Positions 1-9,419 of a stretch of DNA of 64,000 nucleotides are shown here, piece by piece. The stretch covers positions 62,001-126,000 of the forward strand of contig JABHIE010000018.1 in assembly GCA_018671175.1 (NCBI GenBank). Direction: 5' to 3'. Position 1 is the stretch's first letter, and each line of letters starts with the position of its first letter. Made by a program: the position numbers and the translations under genes. Under the pieces are notes generated by a model. That model saw nothing but the letters and a program-made list of their open reading frames with translations. It searched no databases and was not told where the DNA came from. This stretch comes from Planctomycetota bacterium (GTDB taxonomy: Bacteria; Planctomycetota; UBA1135).

Positions 1-385
1 CATCTATTAAAACTTGAAAGGCGGCTCTTGCTTCAAGGTAGCGACCACTTTCTAGTAGCGATTTAGCCGATGCAAGAGGAGCCTCGCGAGATGCGGCAAC
101 GGCTTCAAGGCCCATCTTGGACCACTTGTATTCTTCGTCACGCTCTAGTGCCGAACGGAAACCCTCTTCGGCTTCATCGAGCTCACCCAAATACCAATGA
201 CACCAGCCCAGCATGTCGTGGATGGCGGCCACATCGGGGTACATCCGTGCATGCTTTTCAAATTGCTCGAGAGCAGAGTTGTAATCGCGCTGGCGAAATA
301 AATCCCAGGGGTCGCTTTCTGGGCTTTGCGCAGCAAGCGGCAAAGTTATGAATAAAGCGAATAATAAAATGAAATACTTCATCAT
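1..385 (-). CDS. Secreted TPR-repeat protein, C-terminus cut off by the window start
   Basis: Reverse-strand reading gives MMKYFILLFALFITLPLAAQSPESDPWDLFRQRDYNSALEQFEKHARMYPDVAAIHDMLGWCHWYLGELDEAEEGFRSALERDEEYKW..., open to the window edge. It has a signal peptide and TPR-like repeats. Its start overlaps the stop of the ATP-grasp gene. Confidence 0.75.
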   Translation of the reverse strand, partial: MMKYFILLFALFITLPLAAQSPESDPWDLFRQRDYNSALEQFEKHARMYPDVAAIHDMLGWCHWYLGELDEAEEGFRSALERDEEYKWSKMGLEAVAASREAPLASAKSLLESGRYLEARAAFQVLID

Positions 386-1452
386 TTTTGTAATTCTAAT
401 TTACCGTTCGCCAAGAGGTCGCCCAAGTCTGTCACGCGGCCTAATTTGGTGTGCGTGCTACGCAAAAACATCGTACCCGCTGTCGGGGACGCAATGGTTT
501 CTGGGAGGTCTTCGCCTAAACCCAAACGCACTAAAAGATCAGGTAGGTTTAAGCCCGTACCGGGGCACATTCCGATCCAGGCCGGGAATCGAGCGTTAAC
601 CTCGACGAGGTGATATCGGCCGCTGGAATGTTCGCGCATCATTTCTAATTCAAGTGGGCCTTCCCAGTCAAGCTCGGCCAAGAATTTAAGCCCCGCGGCC
701 TCGGCTTCTGGGTCATCAACAACCACTGCGCCGATTGCCTTGCCTGCTGCCGACAAAACGGTTTTGCGAATGGTAATCATCGCGAGCGGGTCGCCACCTG
801 GCCGAACGACGGCGCAAATGTCGTATTCTTCGCCAACGACCTCTTTTTGCGCCAAGACAGGGTAGCCCCATTGATCGACAATTCGCTTAGCAACGATTTC
901 GGCCTCTTCTTGAGATTTAACCCGATATGCATCTGCAAGTGAGCCTTTGAGCCAGCACGGGAAATCCCAGTCTTCTTGTTTCCAAAAAGTCTTAGGGTCA
1001 GTTACGACCTCGGTCGCGGGGCTATGCAAACCGCGCTCAGCAGCCCAATGGGGCAAGCGTTGTTTGTAGCGATTTTTCACCGACTCAGGAGACGGGATCA
1101 CCATCTCGATACCCATGTCAGAAAGCTCTTGCCGGTGCAAAGAGAACAAGGCCAACTCGCTATCTAGAGCAGGGATTAATAAATCGATCGGGCACTCTTT
1201 ATTAATTTCGCGCAATCGCTTCATTAATGTTGCCGCCGGGTCGCCAGGAAGTGGTGTTAAATAAACGGTATCAAATAAGTCATCGCGAAAATTGCCGGTT
1301 AAAGTTGGCTCGTAAGCAAGCCCAATGATTTTGATTGCATCGCCGCGTGCATCACGCAAAGCTTTTGCGATAGATAAACCCGGATATGGGTTTTCGCGGC
1401 CTTCCAGGCCTGTTACAGCAACAACTGGTTTTTTAGAGGTCGACGAGGCCAT
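382..1452 (-). CDS. ATP-grasp domain protein (CarB/PylC-like fold)
   Basis: 356 aa. ATP-grasp-like features include YPVLAQKEVVGEEYDICAVV and LELEMMREHSSGRYHLVEVNARFPAW (ExN metal-binding motif). Confidence 0.8.
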   Translation of the reverse strand: MASSTSKKPVVAVTGLEGRENPYPGLSIAKALRDARGDAIKIIGLAYEPTLTGNFRDDLFDTVYLTPLPGDPAATLMKRLREINKECPIDLLIPALDSELALFSLHRQELSDMGIEMVIPSPESVKNRYKQRLPHWAAERGLHSPATEVVTDPKTFWKQEDWDFPCWLKGSLADAYRVKSQEEAEIVAKRIVDQWGYPVLAQKEVVGEEYDICAVVRPGGDPLAMITIRKTVLSAAGKAIGAVVVDDPEAEAAGLKFLAELDWEGPLELEMMREHSSGRYHLVEVNARFPAWIGMCPGTGLNLPDLLVRLGLGEDLPETIASPTAGTMFLRSTHTKLGRVTDLGDLLANGKLELQK

Positions 1453-1687
1453 GATCTTGGAGTATGTTCAAAAAGGCATCGACATCTGTGCGGGCAGATA
1501 AAGGGAAAATATCGAACTCAGCAACGACTGCTTCTATCAAAGCTGCCCGACCATCACCGGCCTCGATGCGCGTCAACAAAAAGGCGGCTGTGTCGTTGAG
1601 GCCATGCACATTGCCGCTGCGAGGGTCAAACAAATAGCCGGGCGCATCGCCTTCGCGGCGCCACTGAAGGTTGGATCGAAGTTTCAT
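1433..1687 (-). CDS. PqqD-like / RiPP-recognition-element-like small protein
   Basis: Internal ATG at 1687 gives MKLRSNLQWRREGDAPGYLFDPRSGNVHGLNDTAAFLLTRIEAGDGRAALIEAVVAEFDIFPLSARTDVDAFLNILQDHGLVDL, matching the PqqD pattern (x-LN-x-tAa-l...G...dv..fl..L...Glv). ATGA overlap with the upstream TPR gene. Confidence 0.82.
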   Translation of the reverse strand: MKLRSNLQWRREGDAPGYLFDPRSGNVHGLNDTAAFLLTRIEAGDGRAALIEAVVAEFDIFPLSARTDVDAFLNILQDHGLVDL

Positions 1688-3345
1688 GATGGGAGGTAGG
1701 AAGAAGCCGCCGTTTTCCATTTATGCGACAAGCGCAAGTCGCCGAGTTTTTCGGCGACTTGCGCGCCCAGTAAGAACCACGGAGAGGGCGTTAGGTTCCC
1801 TTTAATCTGAGATTGAATGAGCTCAAGTGTTGTTTCTAAATCGCCGAGACTTTGCGCTTGAATCGCGCGCACCCAAACGGCCTGAGCTGATTCATGTTGG
1901 CAATCAAAAGTGTGCTCTGAGCCACCACAGTGCTCACTGGCCAAATCATGCGCCAAGCCACCGAGCAGGTGATTTTCGAGGGCGTCCAAAACGCCTTTTT
2001 GCCCAGCTTGGGCGAGCCCTGCTAGCTCAGTTTGGGCGGTATTCGAGTGATCGGCTGAGCTCAACAGGGCTGTATACAACTCAAAAGCCTTGTCCTCAGA
2101 CCCCGTTTCCGCCCATAGGCGACCCATATCCAAGCGCAAGCCATCATGAGCACTATGCTTCATCGCAAGCTCCATGTGACCAAAAGCCGCTTCGTAATGC
2201 CCCTGCGCCTGAGCTGCAAGTGCTTTCAATTGGCGGGGCGTATGCCCCGTCTGGAGTAGCAAATCAAGTTCACTCGACTCAAGCCGCGACAAAGCGCTTT
2301 CGACTTCTCTTGGACGGCCATCCTGCAAAAAAGCAAAGGCGCGACCGCCCGCCCACTGCACGCGTGGCACTTTGCCGAAGGAGGCATCTAAAACTTCGAG
2401 CGCCGCTTTTGCTTGATTTGCCTTGAGCAAACTCATCGCAAAAGGCAGCAGCATTTCATTCCAGAGCGGGTCAGCCAAAAACCAGCGCAGGGTTTGCGAT
2501 CGAGTGGCGTGATCTGGCTCGAGCTCAAAGGCCTCGCGATAGGCCGCAAATGAGTCTTTGATGCGCCCCAAATTTGCGCAAGCCCACGCCAAGCCCCAGC
2601 AGGCGTCCCCCGACAACATGTTGATCTTGCGAGAGGCTTCGAAATGTTCGTGTGCCGATTCCCATTGGGCTTGCGAGCAGGCCACCCATCCGCGAAAAGC
2701 GCGCGCGTCATACAACTTTGGGTTTATGCGAAGGGCTTCCATGAGAGAGGCCTCGGCTGCGGCATGCTCTTGCATGCGAAAGAGGCACATCCCGAGCCCT
2801 TTGTGCGCGCTGGCTTTTTCGGGCGCCTCTCCTAATGCGTGGCGGAAATGTTCCGCGCCTTTTTCATAGGAGCCCGCTGCAAAAGAACTCAATTCCCAAG
2901 CACACCAACCCAGCGCCTCGTGTATTTCACCACGAAAAACCGCAGGCACGCGCTCGGGGATGAGCAGCAAGGCGGCTTCAAAAAGCTGGGCGGCCGACTC
3001 AAAACGGCCGGCGTGAAAGAGTTTCCAGCCTTGCATGACGGGTTGATACTGCCAGGCTCGAATCGCTAACAAAGCTTTTTCCGCACCTATATGGCGCGAA
3101 TCACAAGCAAGCGCGTGCATCAGCCAGCCTTCCTCTTCTGTCTTGTCTTCTCGCTGCTTCGCTAGGCGAGCCATCAAAAACCCAGCCTCGGCCCATTCTG
3201 GCGCGCGTTGGATGGCCTGATTTAACAAGGATTCAGCACCGTCATAATCGTGAGCGAGTAAACACTTCTCTGCCCGCTCAAGCAAAACAGCTGGCTTCCA
3301 TAAATGGAAGCGTGCAAAAAAGCGAAACAAAGTTTGGGGGGCCAC
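1684..3345 (-). CDS. Large TPR-repeat protein
   Basis: 553 aa with many TPR-like helical repeats (AGRFESAAQLFEAALLLIPE, YEKGAEHFRHALGEAPEKASAHKGLGMCLF...). Confidence 0.8.
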   Translation of the reverse strand: MAPQTLFRFFARFHLWKPAVLLERAEKCLLAHDYDGAESLLNQAIQRAPEWAEAGFLMARLAKQREDKTEEEGWLMHALACDSRHIGAEKALLAIRAWQYQPVMQGWKLFHAGRFESAAQLFEAALLLIPERVPAVFRGEIHEALGWCAWELSSFAAGSYEKGAEHFRHALGEAPEKASAHKGLGMCLFRMQEHAAAEASLMEALRINPKLYDARAFRGWVACSQAQWESAHEHFEASRKINMLSGDACWGLAWACANLGRIKDSFAAYREAFELEPDHATRSQTLRWFLADPLWNEMLLPFAMSLLKANQAKAALEVLDASFGKVPRVQWAGGRAFAFLQDGRPREVESALSRLESSELDLLLQTGHTPRQLKALAAQAQGHYEAAFGHMELAMKHSAHDGLRLDMGRLWAETGSEDKAFELYTALLSSADHSNTAQTELAGLAQAGQKGVLDALENHLLGGLAHDLASEHCGGSEHTFDCQHESAQAVWVRAIQAQSLGDLETTLELIQSQIKGNLTPSPWFLLGAQVAEKLGDLRLSHKWKTAASSYLPS

Positions 3346-3579
3346 GGCTTAGTTTAACCCTGCAACGAATCTAAGTTCTGCTTCTAGTTAGGGCGAGCTT
3401 CAATTCGGCGAGCAAGGCTTTCGCATGAAAATGCTCGCGAGGATGGTGCGGCAGGGAACCGTAACAAGGAGTCGCTCGAAAAGTGAGAGTTACACAACCA
3501 TCTTTTATGCCACTTCTATTTTAAGAAATAATGATATTCCCGTCCAAGACGCCCATTTTTCACTCTTACCGGGTAGCCC

Positions 3580-4074
3580 ATGAAATTCTTCTTCTCACTA
3601 GTCCTTACTTTCCTCGTCTTGACGAGCCCCGCCTGCTTTGAGTTGCCAAGCTTCGATTCGCTCATTGATGACGGCGACCATACCACTTACAGCGACTTTG
3701 ACTTAATCGGAACATGGGGTGTCACGGTTAGCACTATTGGCTATGAGTACCCAAGCCACTGGGTTTTAGAGTTCGACATCATTGACGGGTCTGTTGCCTT
3801 GACGGCTCTTTATGACGAAACTGGCTCTGATTGGATTGAATCTGGCTCACAGCCTAATTGGACCATTTCTGCAGCTGGTGAGCTAGATTTAACAATCGAC
3901 TCTAGCCTGTATGATGAATGGGCGAACCTAACATATACTCAAATCGATCATTTCACTGGTGAGATGGAGTCAAGCAAGCATTTCATAAATGGGACTCAAG
4001 TGACCCATCTCACCTTTGAAGCGAGTGGCGATGAATATTGGCTTTTGGGCAGCTTCGAAGCAGAGAAATATTAA
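3580..4074 (+). CDS. Secreted protein, possible lipoprotein, of unknown function
   Basis: N-terminal MKFFFSLVLTFLVLTSPACFE signal/lipobox-like sequence; 164 aa; no family recognised. Confidence 0.6.
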   Translation: MKFFFSLVLTFLVLTSPACFELPSFDSLIDDGDHTTYSDFDLIGTWGVTVSTIGYEYPSHWVLEFDIIDGSVALTALYDETGSDWIESGSQPNWTISAAGELDLTIDSSLYDEWANLTYTQIDHFTGEMESSKHFINGTQVTHLTFEASGDEYWLLGSFEAEKY

Positions 4075-4178
4075 TCTTGATCTCGTCTAGCGAGGCTCGC
4101 CACCTCTCAAACTAACGATCGCGGCAAATGGTGGCGGAAGAAACCCGGGTTTAGACTAACCTATTGGGGAAACCTGCC

Positions 4179-4757
4179 ATGAGACCCCTCTTCCTCTTAG
4201 CCCTTCCGCTGCTCTGCCTTTGCGCATCATGCAGTCAAACGATTGACCCTGGCGACATGACGCCGATTGGTTCGATTGATCAAATCCAGCTGGTCGACCA
4301 CGCGGGCGAGCCTTTCAGCGAAAATGATTTCGAGGGCTCTATCTGGGTTGTCGATTTTTTCTTCACGCGCTGCCCTTCGGTTTGCCCGCGGCTACAGCTT
4401 GAGATGAAAAAATTTGCCGAGCGATACGCGAATGAGCCACGAGTCCAATTCTTAAGTATCACGGTCGATACTGAATTCGATGAGCCAGAAGTGCTGGCTG
4501 CCTTTGCGGAAAAACTTGGCCTCCCACTCGACAACTGGCGGCTTACAACTGGCGACCCGCGAGCCATTCGCCAATTTTCGGAGCACACGCTAAAACTTGC
4601 GATGGGAACCGACATGGATGAAAACGGCGACATCGCCCATTCCACCAAGTTTGTTTTGATCGACGCCAAAGGCGATGTCCGCGGTTTTATTGATGGCCTA
4701 GAAGAGTCTGAGCACCCCCGCTTTGACGCCATGATTCAAACTCTGCTTGCGGAATGA
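4179..4757 (+). CDS. SCO1/SenC family copper chaperone lipoprotein
   Basis: FFFTRCPSVCPRLQLEM (CxxxC) plus MRPLFLLALPLLCLCASCSQ lipobox; ATG at 4179 preferred over TTG at 4164. Confidence 0.88.
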   Translation: MRPLFLLALPLLCLCASCSQTIDPGDMTPIGSIDQIQLVDHAGEPFSENDFEGSIWVVDFFFTRCPSVCPRLQLEMKKFAERYANEPRVQFLSITVDTEFDEPEVLAAFAEKLGLPLDNWRLTTGDPRAIRQFSEHTLKLAMGTDMDENGDIAHSTKFVLIDAKGDVRGFIDGLEESEHPRFDAMIQTLLAE

Positions 4758-5194
4758 ATTTACCTCTACTTAATGCATCGCTTAATGGCACGGCGGGCCT
4801 ACTTTTAATTGGCGGGTTCATTGCCATTCGCGCTGGCAAAGAAAAGTTGCACATCCGCTTGATGATGTTCGCATTATTAGCGAGCGCGGCCTTTTTGATT
4901 TCCTATGGCTTGCATCATTTAACGGGCGCCTTGACTGTCAAATACGCTGGCCCTGAATCTTGGAAGACCGCCTATCTTGTTTTGCTTTTGACGCATACGG
5001 TTTTGGCGGCGGTCGTGCCATTTTTGGCGATTCGAGTGGCCTTCTTGGGGATAAAAGGTCGGCGCGAGGCACACCGTAAACTGGCGCGAGTGACATTTCC
5101 GATTTGGATTTATGTTTCAATTACGGGTGTTTTGATTTACCTCGTTCTCTATGTCTGGACAAACTCCTGGGAGATTGCTCGTGCAGGCATCTGA
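4754..5194 (+). CDS. DUF420 family membrane protein (cytochrome oxidase assembly associated)
   Basis: 146 aa multi-TM; ...LISYGLHHLTG...AYLVLLLTHTVLAAVVPFLAIRVAFLGIKGRREAHRKLARVTFPIWIYVSITGVLIYLVLYVW; in an oxidase biogenesis cluster. Confidence 0.8.
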   Translation: MNLPLLNASLNGTAGLLLIGGFIAIRAGKEKLHIRLMMFALLASAAFLISYGLHHLTGALTVKYAGPESWKTAYLVLLLTHTVLAAVVPFLAIRVAFLGIKGRREAHRKLARVTFPIWIYVSITGVLIYLVLYVWTNSWEIARAGI

Positions 5195-6152
5195 TAAAAA
5201 GGGCATCCTTGCCGTTGTTGTTGTTTCGATTTTGGGCTTGGGTATTACTTTTACCGCCGGTGAATCGCTTTCGGATGCTGTGATTCATCCGATGCAATGG
5301 CTGCGTGGCCCTGGTTCAAATCTTGCTTTCGGAGCCGCAATAGATGACTCTTTTGGCACCTATGACTCGCCAAAGTTATTGGCCTCCTCCGTAGACCCCG
5401 CTGCCGCCCGACGACTCTGGATGCAAAAGTGCTCACAGTGCCACGGCGCAGATGGCCAAGCGAAGACGCCGACGGCCGACCTGCTCAATCCACGCCCCCG
5501 CGACTTTTCAGAGGGCGTTGTAAAATTTGTTTCGAGCCGTGCGACAACCGAGCACGCACCTCGCCCAAGCCAAGTCGATTTACGGCGCGTGATTCGCGAA
5601 GGCGCTCCGTTTACTTCCATGTCTGCCTTTGACGAGTTAAACGAAAATGAGCTTGATGCGATTGTGGCTTATACGCGATGGCTACTGATTCGTAATGCTT
5701 CTGGGCGCGCCATTCGTGGCGGCAAGATTGCCCACTACGCTAACGATATTGCACGCCTGCGAAAAATGGTGACGGCACAATTTGACGCCGCCGATTTGCC
5801 TGTCGTTGATTTGATTTCAAAAGGCCGCACCGGTGATGTTGTTCGCGGTAAAGACTTGTTTCAATCGACTCGGGCTGCGTGCTTTACTTGCCACGGCTCA
5901 AGTGGTGCCGGTGACGGTGCGGCGGCGACAGACGAAAACGGAAAAGCCCTTTTAATGGATATTTGGGGGCAACCTGCACCACCGCGTGATTTACGACTTG
6001 GGCAATTTCATGGCGGCTCGACAACGCGTGCTATTTTCTCGCGGATTCAAAACGGCATCCCCGGCACGCCGATGCCAGCGGCGACCGCGTTAACCGATAT
6101 TGAGATTCTCGATCTCACAGCCTATGTCTTGCAACTCAGAGGCAACCTATGA
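5151..6152 (+). CDS. Membrane-anchored dihaem cytochrome c
   Basis: Two CxxCH motifs (CSQCHGADGQ, CFTCHGSSGAGDG) after an N-terminal TM. Start uncertain; a GTG near 5181 is an alternative. Confidence 0.85.
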   Translation: MSGQTPGRLLVQASDKKGILAVVVVSILGLGITFTAGESLSDAVIHPMQWLRGPGSNLAFGAAIDDSFGTYDSPKLLASSVDPAAARRLWMQKCSQCHGADGQAKTPTADLLNPRPRDFSEGVVKFVSSRATTEHAPRPSQVDLRRVIREGAPFTSMSAFDELNENELDAIVAYTRWLLIRNASGRAIRGGKIAHYANDIARLRKMVTAQFDAADLPVVDLISKGRTGDVVRGKDLFQSTRAACFTCHGSSGAGDGAAATDENGKALLMDIWGQPAPPRDLRLGQFHGGSTTRAIFSRIQNGIPGTPMPAATALTDIEILDLTAYVLQLRGNL

Positions 6153-7078
6153 GCCAATACTCTCTCTCGCCTTGGCCGCAACGATGGGCCATCCTTTCGC
6201 TCATCGTCACGATTCTGCTAACGATTGGCATTGGTGGCGTTATCACTTCAACCGAAGTGGGCATGGCTTACCCCACTTGGCCCGACATCAACGGTGGCTC
6301 ACTTTTCGACTTTTTCTACGGAAGCCTGGCTGAGCAGTTTGGCATTGGGTCGACAATCGAACACACGCATCGGCAGGCAGGCACACTTTCTGGGCTGGCG
6401 ATTATGGCACTTGTTGCCGCTTGTTTCTTTAGCCGCGGCACAACATCGGCGCACAAAAAAATGTCGCTCATCGTTTTTGGCCTTGTTGTCGCGCAAGGTT
6501 TGCTTGGCGCGTTTCGTGTTTTGGCCAATAGCTATGGTGGCGCCATTATCCATGCCGTCGGCGCGCAACTTGTCATTGTTTCCATAGTCATCATCATCAA
6601 AATGACTGCTCGAAACCAAAGTTCTATCCCGAACAACTCTGCAATGAGCCGCCTGCAGCTCTGGAGTTTCATCGGCATCATTGTTTTATTTCTCAACCTC
6701 GTCACAGCTGCCGCGCTTCGACATAAAGAAGGCGCATTTTCAGGGCATCTCATTCTGGCAATTCTCGCGGCTGCGGTTTTAGGGTTTGTCGTGCGGCACG
6801 CTCTCATTCATTTTCGAGACATCCACGCCATCCGCCAGAGCGCGCGACGACTCCTCACTCTGCTAGGGCTGCAACTCGGGTTAGGGCTAGGCACTTGGTC
6901 TTATTTGCTGGGGCCGCTTCAAGGCACGATTCTAGAAGGGCAAAGCCGATTCTTGCTTGAGTCAAGCTTGGCAACGACGCACCTCTTATTTGGCGTCTTA
7001 GTGCTCGCGCAACTAACCGCTCTCTGGATGGACGCCCGTGCATCAAACCACTCAAACGCGGCCGCCAAAGAGCTTTAA
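6149..7078 (+). CDS. ctaA: Haem A synthase (COX15/CtaA)
   Basis: TSTEVGMAYPTWPDINGG..., EHTHRQAGTLSGL, second-half TTHLLFGVLVL; adjacent to ctaB. Confidence 0.9.
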   Translation: MSQYSLSPWPQRWAILSLIVTILLTIGIGGVITSTEVGMAYPTWPDINGGSLFDFFYGSLAEQFGIGSTIEHTHRQAGTLSGLAIMALVAACFFSRGTTSAHKKMSLIVFGLVVAQGLLGAFRVLANSYGGAIIHAVGAQLVIVSIVIIIKMTARNQSSIPNNSAMSRLQLWSFIGIIVLFLNLVTAAALRHKEGAFSGHLILAILAAAVLGFVVRHALIHFRDIHAIRQSARRLLTLLGLQLGLGLGTWSYLLGPLQGTILEGQSRFLLESSLATTHLLFGVLVLAQLTALWMDARASNHSNAAAKEL

Positions 7079-7081
7079 ATC

Positions 7082-7954
7082 ATGAAAGGCTCTTTAAGCG
7101 ACTGGGCGGTTCTATCGAAGGCGCGCCTACAGCTCATGTCGAGTGGCGCAGCCATTGCCTGTGCCTGGATGGCCGCGGATGGCCACCTCTCTTGGCCGAC
7201 TGCCTTACATTTATTCTTTGGGCTCACTTTAGCGAGCAATGCATCTGCTGCATTGAATCAAGTTTATGAAGCCGACGCTGATGCGCAGATGAATCGCACA
7301 AAAAACCGGCCCATCCCCGCAGGTCGAATTGATGCGCGCGATGCAAGCCGTTTTGCTTGGGTCTCTGGCGTTGTGGGTATTGCATGGCTAGGTTGGTTTT
7401 TGAACCCACTTACCGCATGGCTCGCCTTTGTTATGTTTGCTCTTTATGTATGGGTTTACACTCCACTCAAAAGAGTAACGACACTCAATACTTTAGTCGG
7501 TGCATTTCCTGGCGCACTGCCCTTGCTCGTTGGATGGGCCGCACCGGGCAATGGCCTATCGATGACTGCGGGCATTTTATTTGCCATCCTGTATTTGTGG
7601 CAACTCCCCCACTTTATGGCCATCGCCTGGATGTATCGCAAAGACTACGCTGACGGCGGAATGCGTATGCTTCCCGTTGACGACCCAAGTGGTGGCTCAA
7701 CGGCGCGGCAAGCGATTCAATATGCAATTGCACTTGTCCCCGTAAGTTTAGTGCCGACAGTTGTTGGCCTTGCTGGGTTAGTTTATTTTTATACGGCCCT
7801 GACCTTGTCGATTTTGTTTTTAGCCTTTGTGCTGCGCTTTGCACTGCAACGCACAGACAAGCGCGCACGCATTGTGCTTTGGGCTAGCTTGGTTTATTTA
7901 CCGCTCGTGCTCACCATGCTTGGCCTCGATTGGCAAGGCTTGCCTCAAAGCTAA
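7082..7954 (+). CDS. ctaB: Protohaem IX farnesyltransferase (COX10/CtaB)
   Basis: NQVYEADADAQMNRTKNRPIPAGRI and YTPLKRVTTLNTLVGAFPGALPLLVGWAA signatures of UbiA-type CtaB. Confidence 0.95.
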   Translation: MKGSLSDWAVLSKARLQLMSSGAAIACAWMAADGHLSWPTALHLFFGLTLASNASAALNQVYEADADAQMNRTKNRPIPAGRIDARDASRFAWVSGVVGIAWLGWFLNPLTAWLAFVMFALYVWVYTPLKRVTTLNTLVGAFPGALPLLVGWAAPGNGLSMTAGILFAILYLWQLPHFMAIAWMYRKDYADGGMRMLPVDDPSGGSTARQAIQYAIALVPVSLVPTVVGLAGLVYFYTALTLSILFLAFVLRFALQRTDKRARIVLWASLVYLPLVLTMLGLDWQGLPQS

Positions 7955-7986
7955 AGTCATTACGCTAGACCAGCGGGCTGGCTGAA

Positions 7987-8199
7987 TTAAAGCAAGAAAC
8001 CTTCGCTGTCATTCGATTGCAGCAAAACGAGTACAAGCCGACTCAATAGAGAAAGGGCGAGCGCAATCAGGGCCCAGTTCCACATTGCGCGCTGAGCGAT
8101 TGGGTCGCGACCGTTGGTTTTCAAAAACAGCCCCCGAGCGACACAGCACAAAAAGGCGAAGATGCTGATAAATGCTACAAATGAGAGGGGCAGAATCAT
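7987..8199 (-). CDS. Small two-TM membrane protein
   Basis: 70 aa hydrophobic ORF overlapping by 4 nt the upstream subunit III-like gene. Confidence 0.55.
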   Translation of the reverse strand: MILPLSFVAFISIFAFLCCVARGLFLKTNGRDPIAQRAMWNWALIALALSLLSRLVLVLLQSNDSEGFLL

Positions 8200-8996
8200 G
8201 AACTTACCATTGGGATAGCGGTGCGTAAAGCTTCAGCAACGGCGCTTCGAATCGAAAATGCTACGCCATGCCCAGCGATGATCAACACAGTTGAGAGGAA
8301 TGCTCGCAAAAGCCACAGATTGCGACGATCTCCTGATGATTTCATTGCTGCACCAAGAGCCATCAATAAAAGTGGCCCGCCCAATCGACCGACCCACAAA
8401 AAGAAAATGGCTCCTCCTTCGGCGTGGTCTGCACTTGCCAGCATGCTGCCAAACAAAATCACCCAAGTAAACAACAAGAAGTGCCAATACTTGGCCGCAT
8501 TACGCAAGCCGGGTGCGGTTCCGTGATCAAACGCACCCGCGCGATGGCGGCGAGTGACGACGATTTGATAAACCACGCCAGCTATAACATGCAGCGCATG
8601 CAAACCTGTCAGCGTATAAAAAGTAAAGGCATACAAATTTGCGGCATTCGGAGGTAAATCTGCAGCCGTCATTTCAGCCCAATTCCAATACTGCACCGCT
8701 AAAAATACAACTGACAAAACAAGCGCACTCACACTCAACAGGCGAGACAAAGCACTTGCAGACCGCTTGCGCCAAGCCACCTCTGCAACAGCGCTCAAAC
8801 AAACCAAGACTGCGCCCGCACCCCACATCCCGAATGGCATCGCTGGTAAACCTGAACCCCACTCAGGGTTTTTACCTCGGACAATCCAATAAGCCACCAA
8901 CAGTGCACCGAAAAGCATGCCGAGTGTGGCCATTAAAAAGGACATCCCCAAGGCGTTTGTGCCCTGGGGAAGTGTTTGTTGGCGCGAAGTATTCAC
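8196..8996 (-). CDS. Cytochrome c oxidase subunit III-like protein (paralogue 2)
   Basis: FYTLTGLHALHVIAGVVYQIVV and KYWHFLLFTWVILFG match subunit III; 266 aa with extra C-terminal TM segments. Confidence 0.82.
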   Translation of the reverse strand: MNTSRQQTLPQGTNALGMSFLMATLGMLFGALLVAYWIVRGKNPEWGSGLPAMPFGMWGAGAVLVCLSAVAEVAWRKRSASALSRLLSVSALVLSVVFLAVQYWNWAEMTAADLPPNAANLYAFTFYTLTGLHALHVIAGVVYQIVVTRRHRAGAFDHGTAPGLRNAAKYWHFLLFTWVILFGSMLASADHAEGGAIFFLWVGRLGGPLLLMALGAAMKSSGDRRNLWLLRAFLSTVLIIAGHGVAFSIRSAVAEALRTAIPMVSS

Positions 8997-9054
8997 GCCT
9001 CGATTTTAACGGCTAGCAGCCATCGCGTTTGAGCGCGTGGCGCAAGACGCTTGA

Positions 9055-9405
9055 CTATTTACCCATTGCCGCGCGCAAAGCTTGGTTTGCCGCGTCAATG
9101 TCAGGCTGATACTCATAGGAGTCAACCATTACGAAAGCCAGCATTAGACCGAGCATGCCAAGAGCCACCATAAAGATGAAACCATTAAACGGGCGGTCGT
9201 AGCGCAAATGCATGAAGAACAATGCGACCAGCGATGCTTTAACGGTTGCGATGACCATGGCAACGGCCAAGTCAAAGCCAGCGAAATCAATCGAAGCGGT
9301 GTAGACCGTCAAAGCGGTCAATGCCATGAGCGAGCCCCAAACCATGAGCAATTGCTTTGGTGAAGAGACATGTGTTCCGGCAGGATTATCAGGATGTGCA
9401 GACAT
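9055..9405 (-). CDS. Cytochrome c oxidase subunit IV (prokaryotic type)
   Basis: 116 aa; LTVYTASIDFAGFDLAVAMVIATVKASLVALFFMHLRYDRPFN is typical of subunit IV. Confidence 0.9.
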   Translation of the reverse strand: MSAHPDNPAGTHVSSPKQLLMVWGSLMALTALTVYTASIDFAGFDLAVAMVIATVKASLVALFFMHLRYDRPFNGFIFMVALGMLGLMLAFVMVDSYEYQPDIDAANQALRAAMGK

Positions 9406-9419
9406 TTGAAAAACTCCGG

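Noticed and set aside
3425-3583. 52-aa ORF MKMLARMVRQGTVTRSRSKSESYTTIFYATSILRNNDIPVQDAHFSLLPGSP between the cassette and the orphan secreted gene; considered as a RiPP precursor
   Set aside because: It is on the opposite strand from the PqqD/ATP-grasp genes, has no leader/core-like organisation, and lies where a promoter is expected. Kept only as an untested possibility.
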